This document shows, piece by piece, positions 7,271 through 16,769 of a DNA stretch of 50,924 nt. Source of the stretch: a virus; IMG/VR virus record IMGVR_UViG_3300012931_000028, positions 1-50,924 of that record; one strand, given 5' to 3'. Within the stretch, counting starts at the first letter, position 1. Every line of letters starts with the position of its first letter. Made by a program: the position numbers and the translations under genes. The notes beneath the pieces were generated by a model that saw only the letters and a list, made by a program, of their open reading frames with translations, was not told the DNA's origin and ran no database searches.

Positions 7271-8482
7271 ATGGCCCCGATCCCTGATCAAAATATAGAA
7301 AAAACATTAAGCGCAATAGACGTTGCGCTTGAAAATAGGAAGGCTCTTGAAGCTCCTCGAAACTACCTTGGAATGAGTGAAATCGGAGAGCCATGCTGGA
7401 GGAAGCTTTTTTATTCTTTCCGGAATGCTGGACGCAAAAGATATTCGTCGTCAGGGGTGAAAACGACTGAAGATGGATACATGCAGGAAGATTTAATGGC
7501 CTTCAGGTTAAGAATGCTTCCATATATCGAATTGCACACCACCGCGTCAGGGGCCATAAAAAACGAAATAGGATCACGCATAATACGAAAAGAAGAGGAT
7601 TATGATCAAATAGGATTCTCTCTTTTACTTGGGCATTTTTGTGGACATTGTGACGGTGTTATCCGGGGGATTCTTGAAGCTCCGGGAACATGGCATGTAT
7701 GGGAACACAAAAGCGTCAATATCGAAAAATCAGAAAAGCTAAAAAAGCTCAAAAGAGAAAAGGGAGAAAAAAAGGCTCTTGAGGCTTGGGATATAATTTA
7801 TTTTCTTCAAGCTCAAATATATATGCATGAATTGAAAATGACTCGCCACTATTTGACCGTGACGACTCCAGGTGGAAGAAGCTGTATAAGTGTGAGGACC
7901 GAATACAACCGATCCATTGCAGAAGATTTGATAACGAAAGCAAAAGTTATTATTTTCGACAACTGGAGCATTCCGGACAGGATGAAAGATGATCCTGAAT
8001 ATTATCTTTGCAGATGGTGCGAATTTAATAACATTTGTCATTCCGGGGAATTCCCTCTTGTTCATTGCAAAACGTGCAGATATTCAGAGCCAGTGCTTGA
8101 TGGGAAAAGAAAATGCATTCTCAAAGATATAATTGTACCGAATGCAGAATTATACAAAGAATGCGGGGATCACGTTTTCAATCCGGCATTAATCAATGCC
8201 ACTCTTATTGAGCACCAGCAAGACGGTTGCCTGTATTACGTTAAAGAAAAAGACTGCTATTTCGCAAATACCAGTCTCACCGGATTTCCGGATACAGGGA
8301 AAAGAGTTGATGTAATTCACACGAGTTACGATTTAAAATATAAAATAAAATCAATTCAAAATATAAGCAAAGAAGTGTCCACGGTCCAAAAAACATTCAA
8401 TGGAACAGTTGACGAATTTTCAAAAGAAACAAATCCAGCTTTTGAAAACGGAAAACTGGTAAGCGGTTTAGAGGATTTATAA
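7271..8482 (+). CDS. Cas4/RecB-like PD-(D/E)XK nuclease with Fe-S cysteines
   Basis: 403 residues. CDGVI and HVWEHKSV (about residues 130 and 145) give the D...E-x-K catalytic set; FLQAQIYMHEL is the downstream Gln motif of RecB-like nucleases. A Cys after the N-terminal helix (GEPCWRKLFYSF) plus CRWCEFNNIC form the C...Cx2Cx5C arrangement that holds a [4Fe-4S] cluster in Cas4/AddB-type enzymes. A second Cys-rich stretch (CKTCRYS..KCILK) and an extra C-terminal domain follow. Likely a 5' or single-strand exonuclease in replication or recombination, beside helicases. Confidence 0.8.
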   Translation: MAPIPDQNIEKTLSAIDVALENRKALEAPRNYLGMSEIGEPCWRKLFYSFRNAGRKRYSSSGVKTTEDGYMQEDLMAFRLRMLPYIELHTTASGAIKNEIGSRIIRKEEDYDQIGFSLLLGHFCGHCDGVIRGILEAPGTWHVWEHKSVNIEKSEKLKKLKREKGEKKALEAWDIIYFLQAQIYMHELKMTRHYLTVTTPGGRSCISVRTEYNRSIAEDLITKAKVIIFDNWSIPDRMKDDPEYYLCRWCEFNNICHSGEFPLVHCKTCRYSEPVLDGKRKCILKDIIVPNAELYKECGDHVFNPALINATLIEHQQDGCLYYVKEKDCYFANTSLTGFPDTGKRVDVIHTSYDLKYKIKSIQNISKEVSTVQKTFNGTVDEFSKETNPAFENGKLVSGLEDL

Positions 8483-8484
8483 AA

Positions 8485-8925
8485 ATGGCAGATTGTAAAA
8501 AATGTGGAAAATGCTGCGAAGTCATTGTTCTTAAATTCGACAAAGAGCATATTGATGAGTGTGCAAAATCTTATAAATTTTATATATCAAAAGACTCTAA
8601 TAAGTTTAATGAAAACGGAAATAATTTTTATTTCGCGAGTAGGAATTTTGTTTCAATATCAGAGGAATGCGCTTATAAAATAAATCCGTTTCTTAAAAAA
8701 TGGAGTAGAGGTAAAAATTATTATTATCAATGCAAAAGATGGGATAATGTTTCAAAGATGTGCTCGATATATTCATTAAGGCCAGAAGTATGCTCTGGTT
8801 TTCCTTGGTATGGCGGAACACCCACAAAAAGAATTCAACCATTGTATTCACCAGAATGCTCTTTCCAAGCAGACATGAATAAGTGGCCTACGAACAAAGT
8901 AATAGGATTATTGAACTTTTTATAA
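8485..8925 (+). CDS. YkgJ-type CxxCxxCC protein
   Basis: 146 residues. It starts MADCKKCGKCCEV, the signature of the YkgJ/Fe-S oxidoreductase-like zinc- or iron-binding family. Further Cys lie in CKRWD, MCSIYSLRPEVCSGFPW and ECSF, the usual second half of the family. Role in phages unknown. It lies 2 nt after the nuclease gene. Confidence 0.75.
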   Translation: MADCKKCGKCCEVIVLKFDKEHIDECAKSYKFYISKDSNKFNENGNNFYFASRNFVSISEECAYKINPFLKKWSRGKNYYYQCKRWDNVSKMCSIYSLRPEVCSGFPWYGGTPTKRIQPLYSPECSFQADMNKWPTNKVIGLLNFL

Positions 8926-8944
8926 TTTAACGAAAGAGGACTAA

Positions 8945-10228
8945 ATGGAACAAGAAAAGGCAATCGAATACGCCATCAGGGGGCATAATATTTTTCTCAC
9001 CGGCAAAGCGGGGACCGGGAAGACGTACACGCTAAAAAAAATAATAAAAGAGTTACGGGAGCTTGGGAAAGTGGTCGCCGTAACAGCGAGCACAGGGATC
9101 GCTGGGGTCCACCTTGGGGGATCAACAATTCATTCATGGGCGGGAATAGGAATAAAAACAAAATTAAGCCAGGATGACTTATTTAAAATAGCAAATAATC
9201 GATTTTCAAGAGAAAGAATATTTCGAGCGGACACGCTTGTTATAGATGAAATATCCATGCTCCATGATTTTAGATTCGACATGGTTGAAGAAGTCTGTCG
9301 ATTTGTAAAAAGGATGGATATGATTTTTGGGGGGATGCAAGTCATTGTCAGCGGGGATTTTTTTCAACTTCCTCCAGTAAACAGAGATAAGCTAAAAAAT
9401 TACTGTTTCAATTCTGGTGCGTGGAAAAACATAAATATGAAAACTTGTTATCTCCAAAAAATATACCGGCAACAGGGGGACGAGGAATTTATAGGAATTC
9501 TAAATAATATAAGAAAGAATTCAGTCACCGAAAGTCAGAGAAGAAGGCTTGATGGATTATCAGAAAATAAAAAATATTACGATATGGGAGTTAATCTTTA
9601 TTGCAAAAACGTAAGTGTTGATATAGAGAATGCCGTTCAATTAAGCAGGATAAAATCTGAATCGTTCATCTCCCGAATGACGGCCGAAGGACTGGAGTTT
9701 AAGGTAATTGAATTAAAAAAGAATTGCCTTGCACCCGAGACTCTTATAATAAAAGAGGGCGCAAAGGTCATGATTCTTGTGAACGATATTCCAAAAATGA
9801 GATATTGCAATGGGACATTAGGGGAAGTGGTTGGATTCTCAATCGATGAAGAAGTCATTGTAATAAAATCATACAAAACGGGAGAATATCTTGAAATAGG
9901 GAAATTCACTTGGGAGATCGAGGAATACAGCCCGAAAGAACACCGTGACGTGGTGGTTGCAGCCGTTACTCAATTTCCCATAAAGCTTGCATGGGCATTG
10001 ACTGTTCACAAGAGCCAGGGGGCTACTTTCGATTACGTTAATCTTGATTTAAGAGACGCCTTCGAAGAAAATATGGGATACGTGGCGCTCTCCAGAGTTA
10101 CAAGCCTTGACGGATTATATCTTTCCGGATATAAAGACGAGGCTCTTTTCGTTGACGATTACGTAATTGAGCATGACAAAGTTTTTCGAGAAGAATCAAT
10201 TATGAACGAAGAGGATATAGAGTTTTAA
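8945..10228 (+). CDS. Pif1/Dda-like SF1B DNA helicase
   Basis: 427 residues. Walker A is FLTGKAGTGKTYTL, motif Ia AVTASTGIAGVHLGGSTIHSW, Walker B LVIDEISML, motif III VSGDFFQLPPV, and motif VI includes LTVHKSQGATFDYVNLDL and GYVALSRVTSLDGLYL. These are the full signature motifs of Pif1-type 5'-3' helicases, used by phages in replication and recombination. Complete, with a good ribosome site (aaagagga). Next to a second helicase and the Cas4-like nuclease. Confidence 0.92.
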   Translation: MEQEKAIEYAIRGHNIFLTGKAGTGKTYTLKKIIKELRELGKVVAVTASTGIAGVHLGGSTIHSWAGIGIKTKLSQDDLFKIANNRFSRERIFRADTLVIDEISMLHDFRFDMVEEVCRFVKRMDMIFGGMQVIVSGDFFQLPPVNRDKLKNYCFNSGAWKNINMKTCYLQKIYRQQGDEEFIGILNNIRKNSVTESQRRRLDGLSENKKYYDMGVNLYCKNVSVDIENAVQLSRIKSESFISRMTAEGLEFKVIELKKNCLAPETLIIKEGAKVMILVNDIPKMRYCNGTLGEVVGFSIDEEVIVIKSYKTGEYLEIGKFTWEIEEYSPKEHRDVVVAAVTQFPIKLAWALTVHKSQGATFDYVNLDLRDAFEENMGYVALSRVTSLDGLYLSGYKDEALFVDDYVIEHDKVFREESIMNEEDIEF

Positions 10229-10230
10229 CA

Positions 10231-10413
10231 ATGATAGATTATAAAAACAAAAAAAGAAATTGTACGGAATGTAAATTCATATTCCCGTTTGATGAATTTG
10301 GATGGGACTATAGAAGAAACATTCCCCGTTCGAAATGCAGAAAATGCACTTCTGAAAAATATTACAATTCTGCTTCTTACAGAAAAAAATACAGGGAACG
10401 AAAAAATAAATGA
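10231..10413 (+). CDS. Zinc-finger mini-protein
   Basis: 60 residues with CTECK, then CRKC about 26 residues later and a strongly basic tail (KKYRERKNK). It resembles the zinc-binding half of HNH-type or CxxC/CxxC DNA-binding proteins but lacks a catalytic His pair. It overlaps the helicase start by 4 bp (ATGA). Confidence 0.55.
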   Translation: MIDYKNKKRNCTECKFIFPFDEFGWDYRRNIPRSKCRKCTSEKYYNSASYRKKYRERKNK

Positions 10414-12918
10414 AACTAACTCCTCGTTATTATCAAAAATTAGCGTTTAATGATTTTTGCAATTACATACCGGAGAATCCGGGAAGACACCCCTTGGTGG
10501 TGCTCCCGACTGGTTGTATTTCATGGGATAGTATTATAAACGAAAATAGATGTAAAATTGGTAGAAAAAAAAGAATCGATAAAATGTATAAAGCGTTTAA
10601 CAGTTTACACAAAAATAATAAATATAATTACGATAAAAAATTTAAAACTTTTGTCAGATCATATTTTAACGAGAAAATATCCTTAAATGAAATAGAATCG
10701 ATTTCTTACAGTGGAATAAAAGATTTATTAAAATTAAGATTGGAAAACGGATTAGAATTGAAGGCCACTCCGGATCATAAAATAATGACAGATTCCGGAT
10801 GGAAAAGAATGGACGAATTAATCAATTCCAATAAAATAATGTGTGACATATTGAGACCAAAAAAGAAAAAAAATAAAATATATAAAAAAAAACAACGATT
10901 TAATGGTATGTAATCTTTGGTATCATCCATATGCAAAAAAAGTAAGAACCATAAAAGATAAAAAAGGATACACGCTACGAGTAGAAATTCATAGGGCAAT
11001 CTATGAATGCCATATAAATAATATTTCTCTTGATGAATACAAAAGAATATTAAGATCGGGAGATCGAAAAATAAAAAAATTAAAATTTATTGATCCATCT
11101 ATTTTTGATATTCATCATAAGGACAATAACCATAAAAACAATGATCCTTTAAATTTAATAAAATTAAAAAAGAAAGATCATCAATTATTGCATAGCGAAA
11201 AAAATAAACATAATTTCAATCAAGGAATTCCAATTTTTTCAAAAGTAAAATCAGTAGAATATTTTGGCAAAGATCATACTTATGATATATCATGTTTCGA
11301 AAATCATAATTTCGTAGCTAATGGAATTGTTGTTCATAATAGTGGAAAATCATTAATTCAAGCAATGATAGTTGAATGGATGCTTTCATTTGTTGATACA
11401 AGAATTTTATTGCTTACGCACCAGCAAGAGCTTATCAAACAGAATTATATCGAAGTAGTTGACAACCTAAGTGATCAATTGCTGGACATAGGTATTTATA
11501 GTGCCGGATTGAAATTGAGGCATACGAAAAACAGAATAATGCTCGCTGGGATACAAAGTGTTCACAAGAGAGCGTATGAACTAGGGTGGTTCGACATAAT
11601 TCTTGTGGACGAGGCGCACAGGATACCAGGTGAAAAGTTTGGAACGTACAGGTTTTTTTTGGATGAAATGATAAAGATAAATCCTAAAATAGTTATCGGT
11701 GGACTCTCCGCAACCCCATACAGGATGAAGTCTGGTCTTCTTTGCGAGGGGAAAGATAAAATATTTGACGACATTTGCCACAATACTTCAATCCCGGAAT
11801 TGATAAATCCGAATCATTTTAAAAATGCAGACAGGACGCAATATCTTTGCGAAATAATTTCAAAAAACGCAGTCAACAAAGCAGATATGTCAAGGGTGCA
11901 TATTCGCGCCGGGGACTACGCTCAAAATGAAATGGAGAAAGCATTCCTTGAGGGAGACCTTGTGTGCCGGGCAGTAAATGAAATAAATAGTTATACACAA
12001 GACAGGAAAAAAATATTAGTTTTTACAACTGGAATAAATCATTGCGAAGAAGTTTGCGAAAAAATAAATTTAATAACAAATCGCGAAGCACGATTTATTC
12101 ATTCAAAACAAAATAAAGAAATAAATAAAGATAATATAAAAGATTTTCGGGAAGGGAAATATCCTTTTTTGGTCAATATTGATATTCTGACAACTGGATT
12201 TAATCAAAAAGATATCGATTGTATTGGAATGCTCCGCGCTACAAAAAGTCCGGGGCTATATTACCAGATCGCCGGGCGAGGATTACGCATGGCCGAAGGT
12301 AAATTGAATTGCTTGTTTCTCGATTTCGGGGGAAATATTTTACTTCATGGCCCGATAGATAGAATAGAAATAAGGAAAAGAAAAGATGGGAAAAATGAAT
12401 TAAAACTTGCTCCGCAAAAGACATGCCCACAATGTAATTCTGTCGTACATGCAGCGGTTCTAATCTGCCCCGAATGTGGGCATGTTTTCGAGCGAGAAGA
12501 CGAAAAGCACGACGACAAGGCAAGTGATGCTGATATACTTTCGAAATGGAAAAAGCCAGAAGAAATTGAAGTAGATTGGGTGCGATATACCAGGCACCAG
12601 AAGCCGGGAAAACCGGATTCGTTGCGAGTTGATTATTATATCGGACGATTTGATGCTTATAGCAAATGGATATGCTTGAACCACCAGGGGCTTGCCAGGG
12701 AAAAAGCGCTAAAATGGATCAAAGATGTTACTGATAAAAAAATAAATAATGTTGACGAGGCGCTTAAAGAATGCAATACTTTCAGGAGTCCTAAAAAAAT
12801 AATAGTGAACAAGAATGGTAAATTTCCAGAAATAATAGGATATATTTTCGAGGAAAACAAAAACAGTAATAGTGTTGAAAAATCAACAAACGAAAAACTG
12901 ATGGACCTTATGGGGTAA
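10410..12918 (+). CDS. SF2 DEAD/DEAH-type helicase interrupted by an intein; frame broken inside the intein
   Basis: The N-extein reads MKLTPRYYQKLAFNDF to VVLPTG, and the C-extein resumes with SGKSLIQAM. Together they restore Walker A LPTGSGKS. Further motifs are LLLTHQQELIKQN (Ia), ILVDEAHR (II), GLSATPYRM (III) and YYQIAGRGLRMAEGK (VI), typical of ResIII/UvsW-like translocases. A zinc ribbon (CPQCN...CPECG) and a C-terminal domain follow. The intein occupies 10515-11340. The frame shifts by one base within 10855-10912, so the unspliced reading frame is not continuous as sequenced. See the intein entry. Confidence 0.85.
10515..11340 (+). other. Intein with HNH homing endonuclease, out of frame by one base
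   Basis: Starts with Cys (CISWDSIINENRC). Block B is LKATPDHKIMTDSGW, block F is HTYDISCFENHNFVANG, and it ends VVHN with Ser as the +1 residue: a complete splicing domain. The centre carries an HNH-like nuclease (VEIHRAIYECH and DIHHKDNNHKNNDPLNLI). The length is 826 nt, not a multiple of three. Both frames are open across 10855-10912, which holds runs of A6, A8 and A9 (10884-10892). One surplus A would explain the break; transcript slippage on A9 is the biological alternative. Confidence 0.88.
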
Positions 12919-12920
12919 AA

Positions 12921-13070
12921 ATGATAAACGACATTGTAAATCAAATATCAATCGGAATTGCAAAAAATGGTATTGGTCCATATTTGCTTCTGTCGGTATT
13001 GTATCTTTTTTTAATTTATCTCGTAGTTTCATTTGTTGTTTTTTCTTATATCGAGCGCGGAGAAGATTGA
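12921..13070 (+). CDS. Single-span membrane mini-protein
   Basis: 49 residues: MINDIVNQISIGIAKNGIGP, then a hydrophobic helix of about 22 residues (YLLLSVLYLFLIYLVVSFVV) and YIERGED. Starts 2 nt after the helicase stop and ends 4 nt before the recombinase. Function unknown. Confidence 0.5.
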   Translation: MINDIVNQISIGIAKNGIGPYLLLSVLYLFLIYLVVSFVVFSYIERGED

Positions 13071-13074
13071 TATA

Positions 13075-13959
13075 ATGAAAAATGACAAAGCGCTTGTAGT
13101 AAGAAAAAATAATCAAATATCTGATATAAAGCGGGCCGCGTGGAACTCCCTTTCAGAAGAAAGCCAGAATGCATATCAATCTGATTTTAATTTATTCTTT
13201 TCCTTTATAAAGAAAAATCCAAACAGCGTTACCGCAAATGATATTCTTTCATACATAAATCACCTTGAAAAAAAGGGGTACAAGAACAACAGCATAAACA
13301 GGAAAATATCATCGATATCAAAAATGTATAAGATTCTCGTTATCGCTGGAGAGGCAAAAACAAATCCGGTAGATACCTTGAGACAATTTAAAAATGTATC
13401 CAGGAAAACAAATAAAGAAATCAGAGTAACAATAAAAATAGAAGATATCAAAAAAGCCATAAAAAAAGTATCCACGTTACACGATAAAAAAACAGTCTTG
13501 ATAATTAGGACTCTCGCAATGACTGGACTTCGAATCAGCGAATTTACCGGAATAAAAAACTGCGATATATCAAGCCATAATTCGGGAAATAAAATAATAC
13601 GAATAGTTGGAAAAGGCAAAAAGGAAAGATTCATATTTCTTCCAAATAAATTTATAAAAGAAATAAAAAAACTATATCCTGATACTAAAGAAACTGACCA
13701 TCTTTTTTACAGCAACAAAAAAGAGAGATATGATCGGCGTGTCCTATGGGCATTGATAAAATCTTTTTTTTACAACAGGATCGGAAAGGACGTACATCCC
13801 CACTTGCTCCGCCATTTTTTCGCCACTTATAAAATCAATGTGGAAAAGCAGGACATAAAAGCAGTATCCAAATTTCTAGGGCATAGTGACGTGTCCATTA
13901 CTCTTCAATCGTATGTGGATACGGCGCTGGATGTTGATGCGGCGAGGATAAAGATATGA
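13075..13959 (+). CDS. Tyrosine recombinase/integrase
   Basis: 294 residues from MKNDKALVVRKN; ggagaagat precedes this ATG, so the longer frame from 13033 is rejected. An N-terminal SAM-like core-binding domain (about residues 20-100) is followed by the catalytic domain with TGLRISE (Arg), a Lys in VGKGKKERF, HPHLLRH (His-x-x-Arg) and LGHSDVSITLQSYVD (nucleophile Tyr). XerD-like in length. It could integrate the phage or resolve genome multimers. No attachment site was recognised beside it. Confidence 0.88.
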   Translation: MKNDKALVVRKNNQISDIKRAAWNSLSEESQNAYQSDFNLFFSFIKKNPNSVTANDILSYINHLEKKGYKNNSINRKISSISKMYKILVIAGEAKTNPVDTLRQFKNVSRKTNKEIRVTIKIEDIKKAIKKVSTLHDKKTVLIIRTLAMTGLRISEFTGIKNCDISSHNSGNKIIRIVGKGKKERFIFLPNKFIKEIKKLYPDTKETDHLFYSNKKERYDRRVLWALIKSFFYNRIGKDVHPHLLRHFFATYKINVEKQDIKAVSKFLGHSDVSITLQSYVDTALDVDAARIKI

Positions 13960-14828
13960 AAATAGCTCTCCTAGATGTGGACGGACATAATTTTCCAAAT
14001 CTCGCTCTCATGAAAATATCATCATACCACAAGAATCACGGGGATTCCGTTGAGTTTGCGAAAGAAAAAAAATATTATGATATAATTTATAAATCAAAAG
14101 TTTTTACATTCACTCCTGATTCAGAATTAAAATACAATGCCAAAAAAGAAATCAAGGGAGGATCAGGATATAATTTATCAATCAATCTTCCCAAGAAAAT
14201 AGATCACATGACCCCCGATTATTCAATTTATAAATGTGAACATGCCTATGGGTTTTTAACCAGGGGGTGCCCGAACAAATGTTCATGGTGCATAGTTCCA
14301 ATGAAAGAAGGAAATATAAAAGCATATATGGATATTGACGATTTTATTTCAAATAAAAAATCAGCAATTTTAATGGACAATAATGTACTCTCTTCCGATC
14401 ACGGAATAAAACAAATAGAAAAAATAATTTCCAGAAAGATAAAAATTGACTTCAACCAGGGGCTTGATGCAAGATTAATTGATGATTCCATGGCAAAATT
14501 ACTTGCAAAAGTTAAATGGTTGCATACAATACGCCTTGCCTGTGATAATCAATCCTCTATGAAATACATAGTCGAGGCAGTAAAACATTTACGTTGGAGA
14601 AACGCAAGACCACAAAGATATTTTGTGTACTGTTTGGTAAATGACACAAAAGAAGCGATGGAAAGGGTTAAGTTCTTAAAAGGTATTTACTGTGAGCCAT
14701 TTTGCCAACCATATAGAGATTTTGAAAATAAAATAGAACCAACAAAATCTTCAAAGAGATTTTCAAGGTGGGTAAACCAAACCAGGGTTTTTAATTCTGT
14801 TTATTGGGAAGATTATAAATACAAGTAA
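13956..14828 (+). CDS. Radical SAM enzyme
   Basis: 290 residues. RGCPNKCSWC (Cys105, 109, 112) is the CxxxCxxC motif for the [4Fe-4S] cluster, in the context of B12-type/elongator-like radical SAM proteins, and FNQGLDARL fits the barrel. The N-terminal 90 residues resemble the small Rossmann-like part that precedes the barrel in such enzymes. Radical SAM proteins of this kind occur in phage genomes without assigned substrates. Overlaps the integrase by 4 bp. Confidence 0.8.
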   Translation: MKIALLDVDGHNFPNLALMKISSYHKNHGDSVEFAKEKKYYDIIYKSKVFTFTPDSELKYNAKKEIKGGSGYNLSINLPKKIDHMTPDYSIYKCEHAYGFLTRGCPNKCSWCIVPMKEGNIKAYMDIDDFISNKKSAILMDNNVLSSDHGIKQIEKIISRKIKIDFNQGLDARLIDDSMAKLLAKVKWLHTIRLACDNQSSMKYIVEAVKHLRWRNARPQRYFVYCLVNDTKEAMERVKFLKGIYCEPFCQPYRDFENKIEPTKSSKRFSRWVNQTRVFNSVYWEDYKYK

Positions 14829-14830
14829 AG

Positions 14831-14848
14831 ACAAAAGAGAGATTATGT
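14831..14848. promoter_or_regulatory. 18-bp dyad ACAWAA-N6-TTWTGT, copy 4
   Basis: ACAAAA, 6 nt, TTATGT, just after the radical SAM stop and 18 nt before the next ATG. Confidence 0.55.
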
Positions 14849-14866
14849 GATAAAGGAGAAAATTAA

Positions 14867-15160
14867 ATGAATGAAATACTTGGTAGGTGTTCAAAAATTC
14901 CAAAAAATATCAAGATAAAAGATTTAAAAATTCCTATAAGCAATAAATGGATAAGTGTTAAAGAGCAAATGCCAGAATGCTCTAAATATGTATTAGTTGT
15001 AGACATGTATGAAAATATTGGGGTAGCATATTCTTATCGTTATCCGGGTAAAGGATCAATTGATTGGTTTCCAGCACTTGTCTTTGGTGAATACGAGTGG
15101 GCAATAAACCCTTCTAAAATTACGCATTGGATGCCACTTCCTAACGCACCAAAATATTAA
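14867..15160 (+). CDS. DUF551-like protein
   Basis: 97 residues. The core NKWISVKEQMPECSKYVLVV and the ending ITHWMPLPNAP match the DUF551 pattern common in phages and prophages. Function unknown. Ribosome site aaaggag. Confidence 0.7.
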   Translation: MNEILGRCSKIPKNIKIKDLKIPISNKWISVKEQMPECSKYVLVVDMYENIGVAYSYRYPGKGSIDWFPALVFGEYEWAINPSKITHWMPLPNAPKY

Positions 15161-15172
15161 GGAGAGAATACA

Positions 15173-15394
15173 ATGAGATCGCCAAGTGGAATTGAAATCA
15201 AGCCAGGACAGATTTGGAAAGAAAACGACAATCGGTATAAACGAGAAATAGAAATAATCGACAAGAACGAAGAAACCGGGAAAGTGACGATAAAATCAAT
15301 TTCTCCTCTTCCAGAAAGGTGTACTATTGCCAGCTTGAAAAGATTCAACGGAAAACATGGTGGATATTCTTTCACCGGAAAATATAATTATTAA
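15173..15394 (+). CDS. Small beta-rich protein, unknown
   Basis: 73 residues: RSPSGIEIKPGQIWKENDNR, then a KREIEIID/GKVTIKSI strand pair. The GQIWKEND..R..R.I pattern is common in small phage proteins of unknown function. Good ribosome site (aaggagag). Confidence 0.55.
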   Translation: MRSPSGIEIKPGQIWKENDNRYKREIEIIDKNEETGKVTIKSISPLPERCTIASLKRFNGKHGGYSFTGKYNY

Positions 15395-15406
15395 AGGAGA
15401 AAAATC

Positions 15407-15574
15407 ATGGAATGCCCGTTCAAAGCAAATACCCCGTTAAACGACAATTCTTGTACCGAAGAAAAATGTGCGGTGTGGTTGCGCATATCTGATGATGAAG
15501 ATACAGGAGGTTGTTCCTTTACCCGAATAGCTTTTGAGCTTGCAATAAAAAGAATTGTAACGCATATATTGTGA
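15407..15574 (+). CDS. Cysteine-rich mini-protein
   Basis: 55 residues with CPFKANTPLNDNSCTEEKCAVW and a later GGCSF: four Cys that probably bind zinc, then an amphipathic helix. Ribosome site aaaggag. Its stop codon overlaps the next dyad. Confidence 0.55.
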   Translation: MECPFKANTPLNDNSCTEEKCAVWLRISDDEDTGGCSFTRIAFELAIKRIVTHIL

Positions 15575-15591
15575 CAAAAGACGCCTTATGT
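15574..15591. promoter_or_regulatory. 18-bp dyad ACAWAA-N6-TTWTGT, copy 5
   Basis: ACAAAA, 6 nt, TTATGT, starting on the last base of the preceding stop and 19 nt before the next ATG. Confidence 0.55.
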
Positions 15592-15610
15592 AATAAATAG
15601 GGGAAAATCA

Positions 15611-15775
15611 ATGGCAACAATTTATGAAGCAAGCTTTATTATTGTTTCAGATTTTTGTTCTTACAATGAGGAACAATTGAAAGCAATTACTGAAGAAATA
15701 TTCAAAAATTATAGAAATAAAGAGAATGGCCTCGGATTGGCAATTCATGATCTTGAAATAAAAAAATTTGTATAA
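15611..15775 (+). CDS. Small protein, unknown
   Basis: 54 residues: MATIYEASFIIVSDFCSYNE followed by a helix and GLGLAIHDLEIKKFV, an alpha/beta pattern like a short ferredoxin-like half-domain. Ribosome site aggggaaa. Confidence 0.5.
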   Translation: MATIYEASFIIVSDFCSYNEEQLKAITEEIFKNYRNKENGLGLAIHDLEIKKFV

Positions 15776-15779
15776 AAAG

Positions 15780-15959
15780 ATGTACGGAAAAAACGCTGAA
15801 TACAGTGGGAGAACCGGAAAATCCTGGTTTGGGAAACGCCCTCTCGCGTGGTATGAAATTTCACCAAATTCAAGAGTGAACAAGTGGTGGAAAAGGTTGC
15901 TTCATAAAATAGAACGAAGACAGGGGAAAAAACAAATTGAAGAAGAAAGAGAAATTTAA
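15780..15959 (+). CDS. Small basic protein, unknown
   Basis: 59 residues if started at the ATG at 15780. A TTG at 15768 inside the previous gene is the alternative and would couple translation. The sequence is Trp- and Lys/Arg-rich (SWFGKRPLAWYEIS, WWKRLLHKIERRQGKK), so nucleic-acid or membrane binding is possible. Confidence 0.4.
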   Translation: MYGKNAEYSGRTGKSWFGKRPLAWYEISPNSRVNKWWKRLLHKIERRQGKKQIEEEREI

Positions 15960-15977
15960 TTACTAGGATTTAACATT

Positions 15978-16115
15978 ATGAAAGATGTTGAAGAAATAAT
16001 CGCAGTCTCAATTTTAATCGCCATGACATTGTTACTGGTGAAGTGGTGCCAGCATCCGGAATACGGGTTACGGGGTGCGATTAAGGGTACCTGTTCGGGG
16101 GAAATGGAGCAATGA
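15978..16115 (+). CDS. Single-span membrane mini-protein
   Basis: 45 residues: MKDVEEIIAVSILIAMTLLL gives an N-terminal membrane helix, then a polar tail with two Cys. Overlaps the next start by 4 bp (ATGA). Confidence 0.45.
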   Translation: MKDVEEIIAVSILIAMTLLLVKWCQHPEYGLRGAIKGTCSGEMEQ

Positions 16116-16381
16116 AAAAATTACAACCAGAAATTAAGAGATTCGAAAACTATGAATTCTTTCGGTCAGTGACAGATGCAATAAAAATAGTTCGAAAAGG
16201 ATTTATCGCAACGGCAGCGGGTAGCGAGGGAGCAATTAATTTCTACAGGGACTATATTGGGCTTTATAAGTGCGAATACATGCAACAACGAGTGACGTTA
16301 GACGAAAAAACATTTAAAAAGCAAAAAGATGCAGTTACGTGGCTCAAAAAAACTATTCCTAAAATTAAAATTGAGAAGTGA
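16112..16381 (+). CDS. Small protein, unknown
   Basis: 89 residues, alpha/beta, basic C-terminus (KKQKDAVTWLKKTIPKIKIE). No motif recognised. Its stop codon overlaps the dyad at 16381. Confidence 0.5.
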   Translation: MKKLQPEIKRFENYEFFRSVTDAIKIVRKGFIATAAGSEGAINFYRDYIGLYKCEYMQQRVTLDEKTFKKQKDAVTWLKKTIPKIKIEK

Positions 16382-16398
16382 CAAAAGGGAAGTTATGT
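16381..16398. promoter_or_regulatory. 18-bp dyad ACAWAA-N6-TTWTGT, copy 6
   Basis: ACAAAA, 6 nt, TTATGT, overlapping the end of the preceding gene and 35 nt before the next ATG. Confidence 0.55.
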
Positions 16399-16433
16399 AA
16401 TAAAAATAAGAAAATAACAAAAAAGGAAATTTT

Positions 16434-16769
16434 ATGTATAATTTAAAATGTGAAGCATGTGGAGAAATTTTTATAGCCAAAAATGGGAGGTCTTTAATTT
16501 GTACTCATTGTGGACATTTCACAAGGAATGCAGATTCGCAAGGGAGGATGGAAATTAAAGAAGAAGCGATCGATCACGAACTTAGAGAAAATTTAACACG
16601 CATTACCATGGGAAGTTCAGAAATGTTGCAATCTCTTAGAACGACCATAGATGCAAGGGCGGCAGCCGCAAGAATAGCATTAAGAAATGAAGACCCGGAA
16701 AACAGACGGGCATTATTAGTTGTGGAATATTATAATGAACAAATAAAAAAAGCTTTAATTTTATTTTGA
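16434..16769 (+). CDS. Zinc-ribbon protein with helical tail
   Basis: 111 residues. An N-terminal zinc ribbon (CEACGEIF...CTHCGHF) is followed by an all-helical part of about 80 residues rich in Ala, Glu and Arg (DARAAAARIALRNEDPENRR), probably a coiled coil. Could be a DNA- or RNAP-binding adaptor; no family recognised. Confidence 0.5.
   Translation: MYNLKCEACGEIFIAKNGRSLICTHCGHFTRNADSQGRMEIKEEAIDHELRENLTRITMGSSEMLQSLRTTIDARAAAARIALRNEDPENRRALLVVEYYNEQIKKALILF

Noticed and set aside
13033-13075. Longer N-terminus for the tyrosine recombinase
   Set aside because: The extra 14 codons overlap the membrane mini-gene and the ribosome site is placed for the ATG at 13075.
13075-13959. Attachment site beside the integrase
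   Set aside because: No tRNA gene or long direct repeat was found near the recombinase; the tRNA genes are 28 kb away.
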